A stretch of DNA of 16,739 nucleotides from Geothermovivens sp964644845 (lineage in GTDB: Bacteria; Zhuqueibacterota; Zhuqueibacteria; Oleimicrobiales; Geothermoviventaceae): positions 1 to 16,739 of the forward strand of contig CAZXXS010000113.1 of assembly GCA_964644845.1 (NCBI GenBank). The letters are read 5' to 3'. Below, in pieces: positions 1 to 8,753 of this stretch (positions within the stretch are counted from its first letter, which is position 1; each line of letters starts with the position of its first letter). The notes under the pieces are model-generated. The model saw nothing but the letters and a program-made list of their open reading frames with translations, was not told the DNA's origin and made no database searches. Made by a program: the position numbers and the translations under genes.

Positions 1-60
1 CGCCCTTCCGCCGCACCGTTTTGTAATCGCTGGAGGGGACGTGGCAGATAAATGCGGACT

Positions 61-192
61 GGGAAACACACTCCGCCCCGGGGATCAATCCCCGGGCTAC
101 GGGGGTAAAGTAAAGCGCCGCCTGAAGGCGGCTCAGGGCACGTCCGCGCAGGCGGACGTGGGGTCACGCAGCAGCAGAATTTATTCTGCTGC
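61..192 (-). repeat. REP-like hairpin cluster, unit 1
   Basis: Four perfect short hairpins follow one another: stems 77-85/88-96, 117-122/127-132, 140-147/152-159 and 171-180/183-192 (the last 10 bp with a 2-nt loop). Read on the minus strand, the first hairpin is directly preceded by GTAG (plus-strand CTAC at 97-100), the tetranucleotide that precedes the palindrome in REP elements mobilised by TnpA_REP (RAYT) transposases. Unit 2 repeats the first two hairpins in the same order and orientation. No transposase is visible in the window, so these would be non-autonomous copies. A transcription terminator array is a less likely alternative, because no T-tracts follow the stems. Confidence 0.65.
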
Positions 193-301
193 GGGAAAAA
201 ACACGTCACGCGTACCTCTCCTGGCACGGTAAAAGCCCCGATCCGGTTGACCTTTGGTATCCTCGGCACGATTTGCCCGACACCGAGATCAGGGGATGAA
301 C

Positions 302-447
302 GGGGATTGGGAGATGTCCGCCCGGAGATCCAATCTCCGGGCTACGTGGAAAAGGCGCCGCCTGAAGGCGGCTTCCTCCGAGAAAACGCCACGTCTGGCG
401 GCAACACCAAGGGGTGGAGCGCCCAGACAGCGCCCCGCGTCCGGGGC
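302..447 (-). repeat. REP-like hairpin cluster, unit 2
   Basis: This is the second copy of the element at 61-192. Hairpin 320-329/333-342 has a 10-bp perfect stem and is preceded on the minus strand by GTAG (plus-strand CTAC at 342-345). It is followed by the same GCCGCC-TGAA-GGCGGC hairpin at 357-372. Weaker hairpins follow at 387-400 (CGCCA/TGGCG) and 432-447 (GCCCC/GGGGC). Another CTAC lies at 459-462 before further degenerate repeat-like sequence up to about 500. The hairpin stems differ in sequence between the two units but keep pairing, which suggests the structure is what is maintained. Confidence 0.6.
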
Positions 448-575
448 AGCAGCTCGCTCTACGAAGTCCAACCGGCTTCAGTCCCCGGCGAAAAAAGCGG
501 ATGCGCACGCGAAAGCCCCTTTGTACACCGACTTTCCTCTTGGAAGAGTCATCGTACCTTTCCTCAGGTTAACCC

Positions 576-605
576 TTGACAGTCTGGGGTATTTTTCTAC
601 CTTTC
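576..605 (+). promoter_or_regulatory. Weak promoter candidate
   Basis: A perfect TTGACA at 576-581 is followed by TACCTTTC at 598-605. No good TATAAT lies at 17 nt. The TTG and TAnnTTT elements are 19 nt apart, the arrangement of the Bacteroidota -33/-7 promoter (TTG ... TAnnTTTG). It points towards the decayed gene and the GH106 gene. There is no experimental or comparative support, and a chance match is quite possible. Confidence 0.22.
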
Positions 606-1099
606 CAGTGCACTCGGGCGTTGTTTTGGTCGTCCGACCACAAATTAATGCTGTCACGACAAACAGTACCGGTAACGAGGAGCCCCCGGCCGACGCCGAA
701 GGCATGCCACCCCGTACAGAACATCCCCGCAACCGTTCAGGCCCAAACCTCCAAACGTGCCCGCTTCGGACGCGCAGATTCACCACACGTCTCGCAGCGG
801 TACCCTTTTTGGGATCCCTTTCCCCTGCTTCGATCCTCGCCTCGAGGGGGCGGCAAAAAGAACCGCTGGTGTTGCGAAATGCCCATGTTCAGCCCAAGCT
901 TGACCGCAGAGGTCGGCTGCGCTTTGGGGACCAGGTTACTGGCTGCCCTGTCCAGCGCCGTCCCGAGATCGGCCGGCCTTTCCAGATGCTCCTTCTTTTG
1001 CCCGGCCAACACTCCGACCCGGCTGTTGCAAAAGATCAGGTCCCACTCGAGGTGTTGTACCGGCCGAGACACGGGCTCTTGACGTCCCACTGGGAAACC

Positions 1100-1534
1100 C
1101 TGCACTCGCTGCACAGGGGCGAGCTGCCTGTCCGTTTCACCGCGACTGTGATTCTGAGCGGCAACGCTCTCCGCTTTGAGGGCAAATCGGAATCCCCGCT
1201 TACCGTGCGCTACAGTCAGAAAGTGGACAGCTTGCACAGCCGTTACGCGGAGTACTTCTGGGACGCTGAGTTTCGGCACACGGTGGGCGCTACGGTTACC
1301 AACGCAGGACAGCCTTACCCAACGTACTCCGTTTTTCGCAATCTGCGCACGGGGAAACGAGCCGTGGTGCTGGTCGACTTCAACAACAAACACACCACTG
1401 AACTCGAAGTCAAGCTCCTGAACGCAGCAAGTGACAGGCTTGTTGTGGTTCGCCCGGAATCGCCGGATCCACAACCTTTCGCCGCACACGTCCGCGTACC
1501 ACCGAACTCGGCGGCCGTCGTAATCGAGAAGTAA
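1100..1534 (+). pseudogene. C-terminal remnant of a glycosidase-like protein
   Basis: The last 110-140 codons of this frame, ending in TAA at 1532-1534, read like real protein. They run through a segment like KVDSLHSRYAEYFWDAEF, then GQPYPTYSVFRN, then RAVVLVDFNNKHTTELEVKL, finishing in alternating hydrophobic strands. This resembles the C-terminal beta-sandwich of family-42-like or DUF6259-type glycosidases, judged from memory of the family pattern. Upstream of about 1100 the same frame loses protein-like character and no catalytic domain is present in any frame, so the gene appears 5'-truncated and decayed. The GH106 gene starts only 20 bp after the stop, which suggests the intact ancestor was co-transcribed with it. 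The left limit is approximate. Confidence 0.55.
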
Positions 1535-1554
1535 CTCAACCGGAGGGATTCTGT

Positions 1555-4356
1555 TTGCTTCAGAGAAACGTCCTCGTCCGCTTCGCAACTGGTGGCCTTT
1601 TCGCACTGGCGCTCACCGCACAGGGTAGCTTCGCGGCCCGGGGCGCTACTGGTGACAGTCCACCCGAAGCGAAACCCGGCACCTACTGGTGGTGGATGGG
1701 CAGTGCCGTCGACTCCGTTAACCTTCGTGAGAACCTGCGGTCACTGCGGGAAGCGGGAATCGGCGGCGTTCTCGTGGTCCCGATCTACGGCGTCAAGGGC
1801 GCCGAGGACCGGTTCGTGAATTTCCTCTCCCCCAGGTGGATGCGACTCTTCGACTTTGCCGTGAAGGAAGCCCGGCGTCAGGGGTTGTGGCTGGACATGA
1901 GTACCGGCACGGGCTGGCCTTTTGGCGGTCGACACGTTTCCGAGGAAAACGCGGCCAAGCGCCTCGCGTGGACCTGGGTTCACATCCCGGCGAAAACGGC
2001 CGTAGACACCACACTGTCCGTCAAGAACCTCCAGGCGGCAATCCTGTGCGAACCGGGTGGCAAGAGACAAAATCTCACCGTTCGCCTTGCCTCGCGGAAG
2101 AGGCTGCAGCTGTCCGCAGCATCTTCAACTCGGCGCCTTTTGCTCGCCTGGTGGGAACCAACGGGACAACACGTGAAACGCGCAGCCCCGGGTAACCGAG
2201 GTCTCGTCCTGGATCCGTTTTCGACGAAGGCTCTGCACACCTACGTGTTCCGCTTCGACACAGCCTTCGCCAATTCGGGCGCAGCGTGGCCGCGAGCGCA
2301 GTACCACGACTCATTCGAGTACTACGGGGCAAACTGGACCGGCAATTTTCTGGAGGTTTTTCACGCACGCCGCGGCTACGACCTGGCGAACGTCCTTCCG
2401 CTCCTGCTCGGGTTCGGCTCCGTGGACTCGGTAGCGCGTGTCAAACACGACTACCGCCAAACGCTGTCGGACCTGCACCTGGATTACATTCGCGCCTGGG
2501 TGGCGTGGGCTCACGATCACGGCTGCCTGACCCGCAACCAGGCCCACGGCGCACCGGGCAACCTCCTGGATCTCTACGCCGCTGCGGATATCCCCGAAAC
2601 CGAAGCGTTTGGCTCCACGCCCTTTCCCATTCCAGGTTTCCGGCGCGATCCCGGAAACATCGGGCCCGACACACCAGACCCACTCGTACTCCGCTTCGCA
2701 TCTTCGGCAGCCCACATTTCAGGGAAACCCTGGGTCAGCTCTGAAAGCTGTACGTGGCTGCGGGAACACTTCCGCGCTGCCCTTTCCCAAGTGAAACCCG
2801 AAATCGATCAGCTTTTTCTGGCTGGCGTCAACCAGCTGTCGTACCACGGCAGCACCTACTCTCCGCTGGACGCTGCCTGGCCGGGTTGGCTTTTCTACGC
2901 CTCTGTAGCGTTTCAGCCCGCCAACAGCATTTGGCACGATTTTCCAGCTCTCAACGCGTACGTGCGCCGTTGCCAGGCGTGGCTGCAGCGCGGGCAACCG
3001 GACAACGACCTCCTTTTCTACTGGCCCGTGCACGACATCTGGCAGGACACGACCGGACTCCAGCGACAGCTGAGCGTACACAACCTCTGGTGGATCCAGC
3101 CCTTTCCGTACGGGAAATTGGCCCGGACCTTACTGGACCGCGGCGTCGCGTTCGACTTCGTGTCGGATGCCTTTCTCGCCCAGGTTCGCGTCGACAGCGG
3201 GCGCCTCGTCACCGGCGGAAGCCGTTACCAGGCGGTAGTCGTACCAGAATGCCGAACTCTGCCCCTGGCAACCTGGTGGAAACTCACCGATCTGGCTCGC
3301 CAGGGGGCAACGGTGCTTTTCTACCGTTCCCTTCCAACGGACGTCCCGGGGCTCCGGGCACACGACCGCCGCCGGCAAAGACTTCTGGCTTCGCAGGCGA
3401 ACCTCCATTTTCAATCCTCCACCAGTGGAGAAACGGTACAAGAGGCTCGTCTCGGCACAGGCCGGTTCGTTCTGGCGCAATCCGTTGAGGACCTTTTGCA
3501 AGCGGCACAAATTCATCCCGAGGAGGTTGCCAGGCACGGCGTCGGCTTCATCCGGCGTCGCCTGCCCGGTGGCAGCGTGTACTTTCTGGCCGATCTCTCC
3601 GCCAGGCCGGTAAACGACTGGCTGACTTTCGCACGCCCGTTCTGTACCGCCCGGCTGGTGGATCCGCTCACCGGTGAGGAAGGCGAAGCCGCCGTCCGTC
3701 AACACAACGGCCGAACCCAGGTGTACCTCCAGCTCCAGCCGGGTCAGTCGTGCCTGCTTTACCTGGCGACCCAGAAGCTGCCACGTACGGACGCGTGGGT
3801 CTACGCGGAGCCGTGTGGCAAGCCCGTTCCGCTCGAAGGAAGCTGGCGAGTCGATTTTCTCGAGGGAGGCCCGGAACCTCCGGAGGGATTCACCACGTCT
3901 ACACTGGAGTCGTGGACTGTTTTGGGCAACGCAGCTGCTAAACGGTTTGCTGGGACAGCTCGCTACACGCTGACGTTTCGACTGCCGCAAGGTCAGGCCG
4001 ACGACTGGCTGCTGCAGCTTGGCGACGTCCGCGAGAGTGCCAGGGTTCGGCTCAACGGTCAGCATGTTGGTGTGCTCTGGAGCCTGCCTTTTCAAACGCG
4101 CGTCGGGCGCTTTCTGAAACCCGGCTGGAACACGTTGCAAATCGACGTTACCAACCTCGCTGCCAACCGGATTCGTGACTTAGATCGGCGAGGCGTCCCA
4201 TGGAAACGATTCTACGACATCAACTTTGTGAACATTCGTTACAAACGCTTCGACGCCAGTACGTGGGATCTGGTGCCGTCCGGCTTACTTGGCCCTGTCC
4301 GACTGGTGCCGCTTAAGATCCGTCGCTTGTCTGAAACTCACAGCAGTGTGCGGTGA
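1555..4356 (+). CDS. GH106-type alpha-L-rhamnosidase-like secreted protein
   Basis: Predicted to hydrolyse terminal alpha-L-rhamnose from plant glycans outside the cytoplasm. The 933-residue product starts at TTG (1555), with GGAGG at 1542-1546 a suitable distance upstream, and begins with a signal peptide (residues about 1-28, hydrophobic core LFALALTAQGSFA). GH106-typical stretches follow: PGTYWWWMGSAV, GGVLVVPIYGVKG, LDMSTGTGWPFGG, YHDSFEYYG (250-258), a DYRQTLSDLHLDY / TRNQAHGAPGNLLDLYAAADIPETEAFG region (about 300-353) and WVSSESCTW (393-401). Conserved Glu residues E255, E348, E350 and E397 are candidates for catalysis or metal binding; which serve is not assigned here. The last 150 residues form a galactose-binding-like beta-sandwich (VRLNGQHVGVLW, GWNTLQIDVTN). 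The family is clear; the exact substrate is not. It is somewhat shorter than characterised GH106 enzymes, which run above 1000 residues. Confidence 0.85.
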   Translation: MLQRNVLVRFATGGLFALALTAQGSFAARGATGDSPPEAKPGTYWWWMGSAVDSVNLRENLRSLREAGIGGVLVVPIYGVKGAEDRFVNFLSPRWMRLFDFAVKEARRQGLWLDMSTGTGWPFGGRHVSEENAAKRLAWTWVHIPAKTAVDTTLSVKNLQAAILCEPGGKRQNLTVRLASRKRLQLSAASSTRRLLLAWWEPTGQHVKRAAPGNRGLVLDPFSTKALHTYVFRFDTAFANSGAAWPRAQYHDSFEYYGANWTGNFLEVFHARRGYDLANVLPLLLGFGSVDSVARVKHDYRQTLSDLHLDYIRAWVAWAHDHGCLTRNQAHGAPGNLLDLYAAADIPETEAFGSTPFPIPGFRRDPGNIGPDTPDPLVLRFASSAAHISGKPWVSSESCTWLREHFRAALSQVKPEIDQLFLAGVNQLSYHGSTYSPLDAAWPGWLFYASVAFQPANSIWHDFPALNAYVRRCQAWLQRGQPDNDLLFYWPVHDIWQDTTGLQRQLSVHNLWWIQPFPYGKLARTLLDRGVAFDFVSDAFLAQVRVDSGRLVTGGSRYQAVVVPECRTLPLATWWKLTDLARQGATVLFYRSLPTDVPGLRAHDRRRQRLLASQANLHFQSSTSGETVQEARLGTGRFVLAQSVEDLLQAAQIHPEEVARHGVGFIRRRLPGGSVYFLADLSARPVNDWLTFARPFCTARLVDPLTGEEGEAAVRQHNGRTQVYLQLQPGQSCLLYLATQKLPRTDAWVYAEPCGKPVPLEGSWRVDFLEGGPEPPEGFTTSTLESWTVLGNAAAKRFAGTARYTLTFRLPQGQADDWLLQLGDVRESARVRLNGQHVGVLWSLPFQTRVGRFLKPGWNTLQIDVTNLAANRIRDLDRRGVPWKRFYDINFVNIRYKRFDASTWDLVPSGLLGPVRLVPLKIRRLSETHSSVR

Positions 4357-4507
4357 GAGTCCTCTGAAGCCAATGCCAGTGGCAAACGCGTTTCCGTGGA
4401 TTTTCACCCGACCCAGTTCGCCCGGAAGGCCGGCGTGGACACAGCCGCCGGTGATGCAAACTCACGAGGAATCTCAATCGAAAGCTTCACTTGGAAGGAG
4501 GCTCTCG

Positions 4508-5308
4508 ATGCGCAACACGACTCTCAACCTGCTAATCCTCCTGTTTGCTGCTCTTCTCACGGTTAGGGGCGAAGCCCAGACGCGCTTCGCAGTCCTGAAG
4601 GAGTTCCAGGCACCGGAAGCCCGCCAGGCGGTGGCTGTGGACTCGACCAGTTTCTACGCCATCGACAACCACACCATCGGCAAGTACGACAAGCGGACCG
4701 GCAAGCTTCTGGCTCGCTGGGTGGGACCAGAGGAGGGCCCGATTCAGCACCTGAACAGCGGAGTCGTTGTCGGCCACCGGTTGTACTGCGCACATTCCAA
4801 CTACCCACACGTGCCCATGACCAGCTCCATCGAGATCTGGGACACGCGAACCTTGCAGCACGTGGGCAACCACAGCTTCGGCATCTACGAAGGATCCGCA
4901 ACCTGGGTGGATTTGCACGATGGCTCGTGGTGGGTGGTCTTTGCAAACTACAACACAAAGGGGGGCCAGGCTGGCAAAGGTCCGGAGTGGACAACCTTGG
5001 TTCGCTTCGACACGAGTTGGGTCCGAAAAGAGGCCTGGGTGTTTCCAGACACTGTGCTCCGGCGCTTTGCGCCCTACAGCAACTCCGGAGGGTCCTGGGG
5101 CGCGGACGGTCTGCTGTACTGTACAGGCCACAGCCGCCGGGAAGTCTACATCCTGAAACCTCCGGCGGCCGGGTGCGCGCTCGATCTGGTGCGCATTCTG
5201 CCGTTTCCGAGCCCCGGGCAGGGGATCGCGTGGGACCGCAGTCAACCGGGCGTGATTTACTCCATCGACCGCAAGCGTCGCCGGGTAGTCGTGTGCAAAC
5301 TGGAGTAG
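4508..5308 (+). CDS. Secreted beta-propeller-like protein of unknown function
   Basis: A 266-residue product. ATG 4508 is chosen because AAGGAGG at 4495-4501 lies 6 nt upstream and the first 24 residues form a clear signal peptide (LNLLILLFAALLTVRGEAQ); the longer frame upstream lacks both. The mature part shows repeated short blade-like units, with phrases such as FYAIDNHTIGKYDKRTGKLL, RLYCAHSNYPHVPMTSSIEIWD, GSWWVVFANY and SNSGGSWGADGLLYCTGHSRREVYIL. These suggest an NHL/lactonase-like propeller. Similar proteins in several phyla are labelled cycloisomerase without good evidence, so no reaction is assigned. Its place between two secreted glycosidases suggests a periplasmic role in the same glycan pathway. 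Confidence 0.75.
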   Translation: MRNTTLNLLILLFAALLTVRGEAQTRFAVLKEFQAPEARQAVAVDSTSFYAIDNHTIGKYDKRTGKLLARWVGPEEGPIQHLNSGVVVGHRLYCAHSNYPHVPMTSSIEIWDTRTLQHVGNHSFGIYEGSATWVDLHDGSWWVVFANYNTKGGQAGKGPEWTTLVRFDTSWVRKEAWVFPDTVLRRFAPYSNSGGSWGADGLLYCTGHSRREVYILKPPAAGCALDLVRILPFPSPGQGIAWDRSQPGVIYSIDRKRRRVVVCKLE

Positions 5309-5487
5309 CCGTTTTGCCCCGTGTTCTTCGCTTGACGAGGCGCGAGCAGGCGAGTTCCGGCAACGCCGAGCAACAGCTCCACGGCCCCGAGGGTGGGTGC
5401 GAAAAGTCGCGCAGCGTGGCTCTGCAGCAGGGCAGTGTGATCCTTCAAACCGACTCCTGACAGACAAACCAAACGCCGAGGCAAATC

Positions 5488-8298
5488 ATGCGAAGCATCT
5501 GTCTTTTGCTTGGAGCGACTGCAATCATGAACATGAGCTCCGGAAATGCCCGACCCTTCGACGTTAGTCGTCATCTGGACGGTGTCACGATGCAGACACA
5601 ATCCGGCTGGGTGCGAGTTCAGTTCTGGGCCCCCGGAATTGTGCGTGTGGTGCACAGTCCAACACCGACGTACCCCGACCGTCCGAGCTTGATGGTTCTC
5701 CCGGAGAGCAAAACGACCGTAGCCTGGCAGTACGAGCAAACGCACCAGGGCGCTGTGTTGAGGAGTCCTGAGCTGGTTGTGGAGATTGACAAGGCCGGCA
5801 ACGTGCGGTTTGGGCGTCCCGACGGGCCCGTGCTGCTGCAGGAAACGCAAACCGTCCTGGAACCCGCTGTCGTGAGCGGCGAAAACACGTACCACGTTCA
5901 GCAGGTTTTCCACGTGCCAGACGGCGACGCTCTTTACGGTCTCGGGCAACACCAAGACGGTGTGATGAACTACCGGGGCCACGACGTGACGCTGGTCCAG
6001 GAAAACCGGATCGTGGCCGTGCCTTTCCTGAGCTCGTCCGGCGGCTGGGGCATCCTGTGGGAGAACTACTCGCGCACCCGGTTCCACGACGGCCAGGATG
6101 GCACCTGGTTGTGGTCCGAAGTCGGGGACGGCGTGGACTACTACTTCGTCGCCGGGGAAAACCTGGACGCGGTCATCGCTGGCTACCGGCGGCTCACGGG
6201 AGACGCCCCCCTCTTCGGTCGATGGGCCTACGGCTACTGGCAAAGCAAAGAGCGCTACCGCAGCCAGCACGAAATCATTTCCGTGGCTCAGGAGTACCGG
6301 CGGCGCCACGTGCCGCTGGACAACATCGTTCAGGACTGGCAGTACTGGGGAAAACACGGCTGGAACGCGATGGAATTCGACCACCGGTTCTTCCCGAATC
6401 CCAAAGCCATGCTCGACAGCTTGCACGCCTTGCACACCCACGTGATGATTTCCGTCTGGCCGGTGTTTGACTCCACCACCGCCGTGTGGAAGGACTTCAA
6501 ACAGCATGGGTTCCTCTGCCGCAAACCAGACGGGACCTACACCCGACTTTACGACGCGTACAACCCCGCAGCTCGCGACCTGTACTGGGACTGGCTGAAC
6601 CGTAAGCTTTTTTCCATCGGCATCGATGCCTGGTGGCTGGATGCCACCGAGCCCGAGTTCCCCGGCGCCACCCTGGATGAAATCGCTGAGACTGCCAAAG
6701 CCCTGGGGCGCCACTACCTGGGCACCTGGGCCCGTTACCTGAACGCCTACTCGCTGATGACCTGCAAGGGCGTGTACGAACACCAGCGCGCTACCACGGA
6801 CCGCAAGCGTGTGTTCATTTTGACCCGTTCCGCCTACGGTGGCCAGCAGCGCTACGCAGCGGCCACGTGGTCCGGCGACATCACTGCCAGCTGGGAGGTG
6901 CTGCGCAAGCAGATCTCGGCCGGGCTGAACTTTTGCCTCTCAGGGCTGCCGTACTGGTCGATGGACATCGGCGCGTTTGTACCCAACAACCCCCTCGGCT
7001 GCCGCGACGAAGCCTACCGGGAGCTGTACGTGCGCTGGTTTCAGTTCGGCGCCTTCTGTCCCATCTTCCGGAGTCACGGCACCGGTACGCCCCGGGAGGT
7101 GTGGCAGTTCGGCGACAAAGGGGAGTGGGCCTACGAAGCCCTGGTCAAGATGGACCGCTTGCGCTACCGACTTCTGCCCACGATCTACTCCCTCGCCTGG
7201 CGGGTCACTCACCGCCACTACACGCTGATGCGCGCTCTGGCTTTCGACTTCCCACACGATCCACGCGCTTTGAACGAGGATCGGGAGTTCCTTTTCGGAC
7301 CTTCCCTGCTCGTGGCGCCGGTCACCGAGAAAATGTACTTTGACCACACCTACACCGGGCAGCTGATCTCCTCAAAAAATCTCTTCACCGCGGACGGTCG
7401 ACCCGGCGGACTGACAGCGCGTTTTTACCACGGCACAAACTTCGACACGTTGGTCGCCCAGCAAGTGGTGCCCAAGGTGGACTTCGACTGGAAGCAGGCG
7501 GGGCGTCCTGACGGCGTGCGCTCCACCTTCTTCAGCGCCCGGTTCCAAGGCGAGGTGTTGGCCGAAGAGCCCGGCGACTACATCTTCGCGGTCACTTCCA
7601 ACGACGGCGTGCGCCTGTGGGTGGGCGACACGCTGGTCATCGACAACTGGACGGGTCACGGGGTGACCATCGATTTCGGCCGCGTGCACCTGGAGGCCCA
7701 CAAGCGCTACCCCATTCGGCTGGATTACTTTCAGCTCGGTGGGAATGCCATCACGCGCCTGGCGTGGATTCGTCCTTCGGAGGTGGCGCGACTGCGACCG
7801 CAACAGGTACCACCACCCAAGCCTTGGCCGGTGTACCTGCCCGCCGGAGCCGAGTGGGTCGACTTCTGGTCGGGCCAGCGCCACCGGGGTGGTCAGACCG
7901 TGGAGGTGCCAGCACCCATCGACCGCGTGCCGCTCTTCGTGCGCACGGGCTCCATCCTGGCCTTCGGGCCGGTGGTCCAGTACTGGAACGAGAAGCCCGC
8001 AGACCCCATCGAGTTACGCGTTTACCCAGGCGCCGATGCCGAGCTCGTGCTGTACGAAGACGAAGGCGACGGCTACGCTTACGAGCGGGGCGAGTACGCC
8101 ACAATCCCCATCCACTGGGACGACGCCAAGTGCACCCTGACCCTCGGCCCCCGCCAGGGACACTTTCCGGGGATGCTGGAGACGCGCACCTTCCGGGTGG
8201 TGCTGGTACGCCCGGGCCACGGCGTCGGGGTTGAAAGCGAAGCCCAGCCGGATCGGGTGGTCAACTACCGTGGAGAGGAGACAAAGATAAAGCTGTAG
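5488..8298 (+). CDS. GH31 alpha-xylosidase-like enzyme with PA14 domain
   Basis: Predicted retaining alpha-glycosidase, most like the xyloglucan-oligosaccharide alpha-xylosidases that carry PA14. The product has 936 residues; ATG 5488 follows GAGG (5478-5481) at 6 nt and opens a signal peptide (CLLLGATAIMNMSSGNA). An N-terminal beta-sandwich spans about 25-230 (ALYGLGQHQDGVMNYRG), followed by the barrel at about 230-600. The nucleophile motif is WWLDATEPE with D385; the probable acid/base is D464 in TWSGD. FRSHGTGTPREVW (527 onward) and FLFGPSLLVAPVTE match GH31. A PA14 domain (about 640-765; TARFYHG, FAVTSNDGVRLWVGD, IRLDYFQLGG) interrupts the C-terminal part before PVYLPAGAEWVDFWSGQ. Alpha-glucosidase activity cannot be excluded. 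Confidence 0.9.
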   Translation: MRSICLLLGATAIMNMSSGNARPFDVSRHLDGVTMQTQSGWVRVQFWAPGIVRVVHSPTPTYPDRPSLMVLPESKTTVAWQYEQTHQGAVLRSPELVVEIDKAGNVRFGRPDGPVLLQETQTVLEPAVVSGENTYHVQQVFHVPDGDALYGLGQHQDGVMNYRGHDVTLVQENRIVAVPFLSSSGGWGILWENYSRTRFHDGQDGTWLWSEVGDGVDYYFVAGENLDAVIAGYRRLTGDAPLFGRWAYGYWQSKERYRSQHEIISVAQEYRRRHVPLDNIVQDWQYWGKHGWNAMEFDHRFFPNPKAMLDSLHALHTHVMISVWPVFDSTTAVWKDFKQHGFLCRKPDGTYTRLYDAYNPAARDLYWDWLNRKLFSIGIDAWWLDATEPEFPGATLDEIAETAKALGRHYLGTWARYLNAYSLMTCKGVYEHQRATTDRKRVFILTRSAYGGQQRYAAATWSGDITASWEVLRKQISAGLNFCLSGLPYWSMDIGAFVPNNPLGCRDEAYRELYVRWFQFGAFCPIFRSHGTGTPREVWQFGDKGEWAYEALVKMDRLRYRLLPTIYSLAWRVTHRHYTLMRALAFDFPHDPRALNEDREFLFGPSLLVAPVTEKMYFDHTYTGQLISSKNLFTADGRPGGLTARFYHGTNFDTLVAQQVVPKVDFDWKQAGRPDGVRSTFFSARFQGEVLAEEPGDYIFAVTSNDGVRLWVGDTLVIDNWTGHGVTIDFGRVHLEAHKRYPIRLDYFQLGGNAITRLAWIRPSEVARLRPQQVPPPKPWPVYLPAGAEWVDFWSGQRHRGGQTVEVPAPIDRVPLFVRTGSILAFGPVVQYWNEKPADPIELRVYPGADAELVLYEDEGDGYAYERGEYATIPIHWDDAKCTLTLGPRQGHFPGMLETRTFRVVLVRPGHGVGVESEAQPDRVVNYRGEETKIKL

Positions 8299-8362
8299 CA
8301 AGGAAGAGCATTTCAGTTGGACAAAATGGAGGAGCCGGAGGGGGCTGTCCCAGATCCCGGGT

Positions 8363-8437
8363 GTCGGTTGAGGGACGCCAACGTGCAACCGACGGGCGAA
8401 AAGACTCTCCTGCACACACGTACTGGACAGGTGCAGG
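8363..8437. other. Two tandem stem-loops with 15-nt loops
   Basis: The first stem, GTCGGTTG (8363-8370), pairs with CAACCGAC (8386-8393). The second, CCTGCAC (8409-8415), pairs with GTGCAGG (8431-8437). Both loops are 15 nt and the two hairpins are 15 nt apart. No T-tract follows, so they are not intrinsic terminators. A structured RNA or chance pairing in GC-rich DNA are both possible. Confidence 0.3.
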
Positions 8438-8753
8438 TGGCGCCGGGGAAAATCGGCTCAACTCGCTCTCTGGCAAAAGTGCTCTTACACGCTCTTTCCG
8501 CTTGCTGCGCAAGCTGGCGAAATCTCGCCCGTCCGTTCTCGCGCGAGGCCAGCAGCTCGGCAGCCTCGAGAGCACGCGTTGAGTCTCCGAAAAACGGTCC
8601 CTGCAGTTGAAACCTCTGCCACAGCCTCGTTCCCAGGCGGGGTGTTCACGGATTCAGCCCATTTCACGGTACCCGCTTCTGCGTAAACGTCCGTTAGGCC
8701 CGTTGTACTCCTGGTGGCGCCAGCATCTCGGCAAAAACGGGCTCCCGAGATTT

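Larger units (their letters stand above)
1..1099. other. Gene-poor region with REP-like repeats
   Basis: No confident gene is visible. The open frames that cross this stretch translate into low-complexity, Arg/Pro/Ser-rich sequence that runs straight through the hairpin repeats, and they read as chance frames in GC-rich DNA. The first 26 bases could hold the last codons of an upstream gene (a TAA at 24-26 in the third frame), but seven codons are too few to judge. From about 620 to 1100 the sequence looks like degraded coding DNA upstream of the pseudogene tail, without a recognisable frame. Confidence 0.5.

Noticed and set aside
737..1606. 289-codon minus-strand frame
   Set aside because: It crosses the pseudogene tail and the GH106 start, has no family-like motifs, and mirrors the real plus-strand reading.
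5257..6783. 508-codon open frame on the minus strand
   Set aside because: It lies opposite the well-supported GH31 gene and the 3' end of the propeller gene; its His/Val-rich translation is the expected shadow of GC-rich coding DNA.
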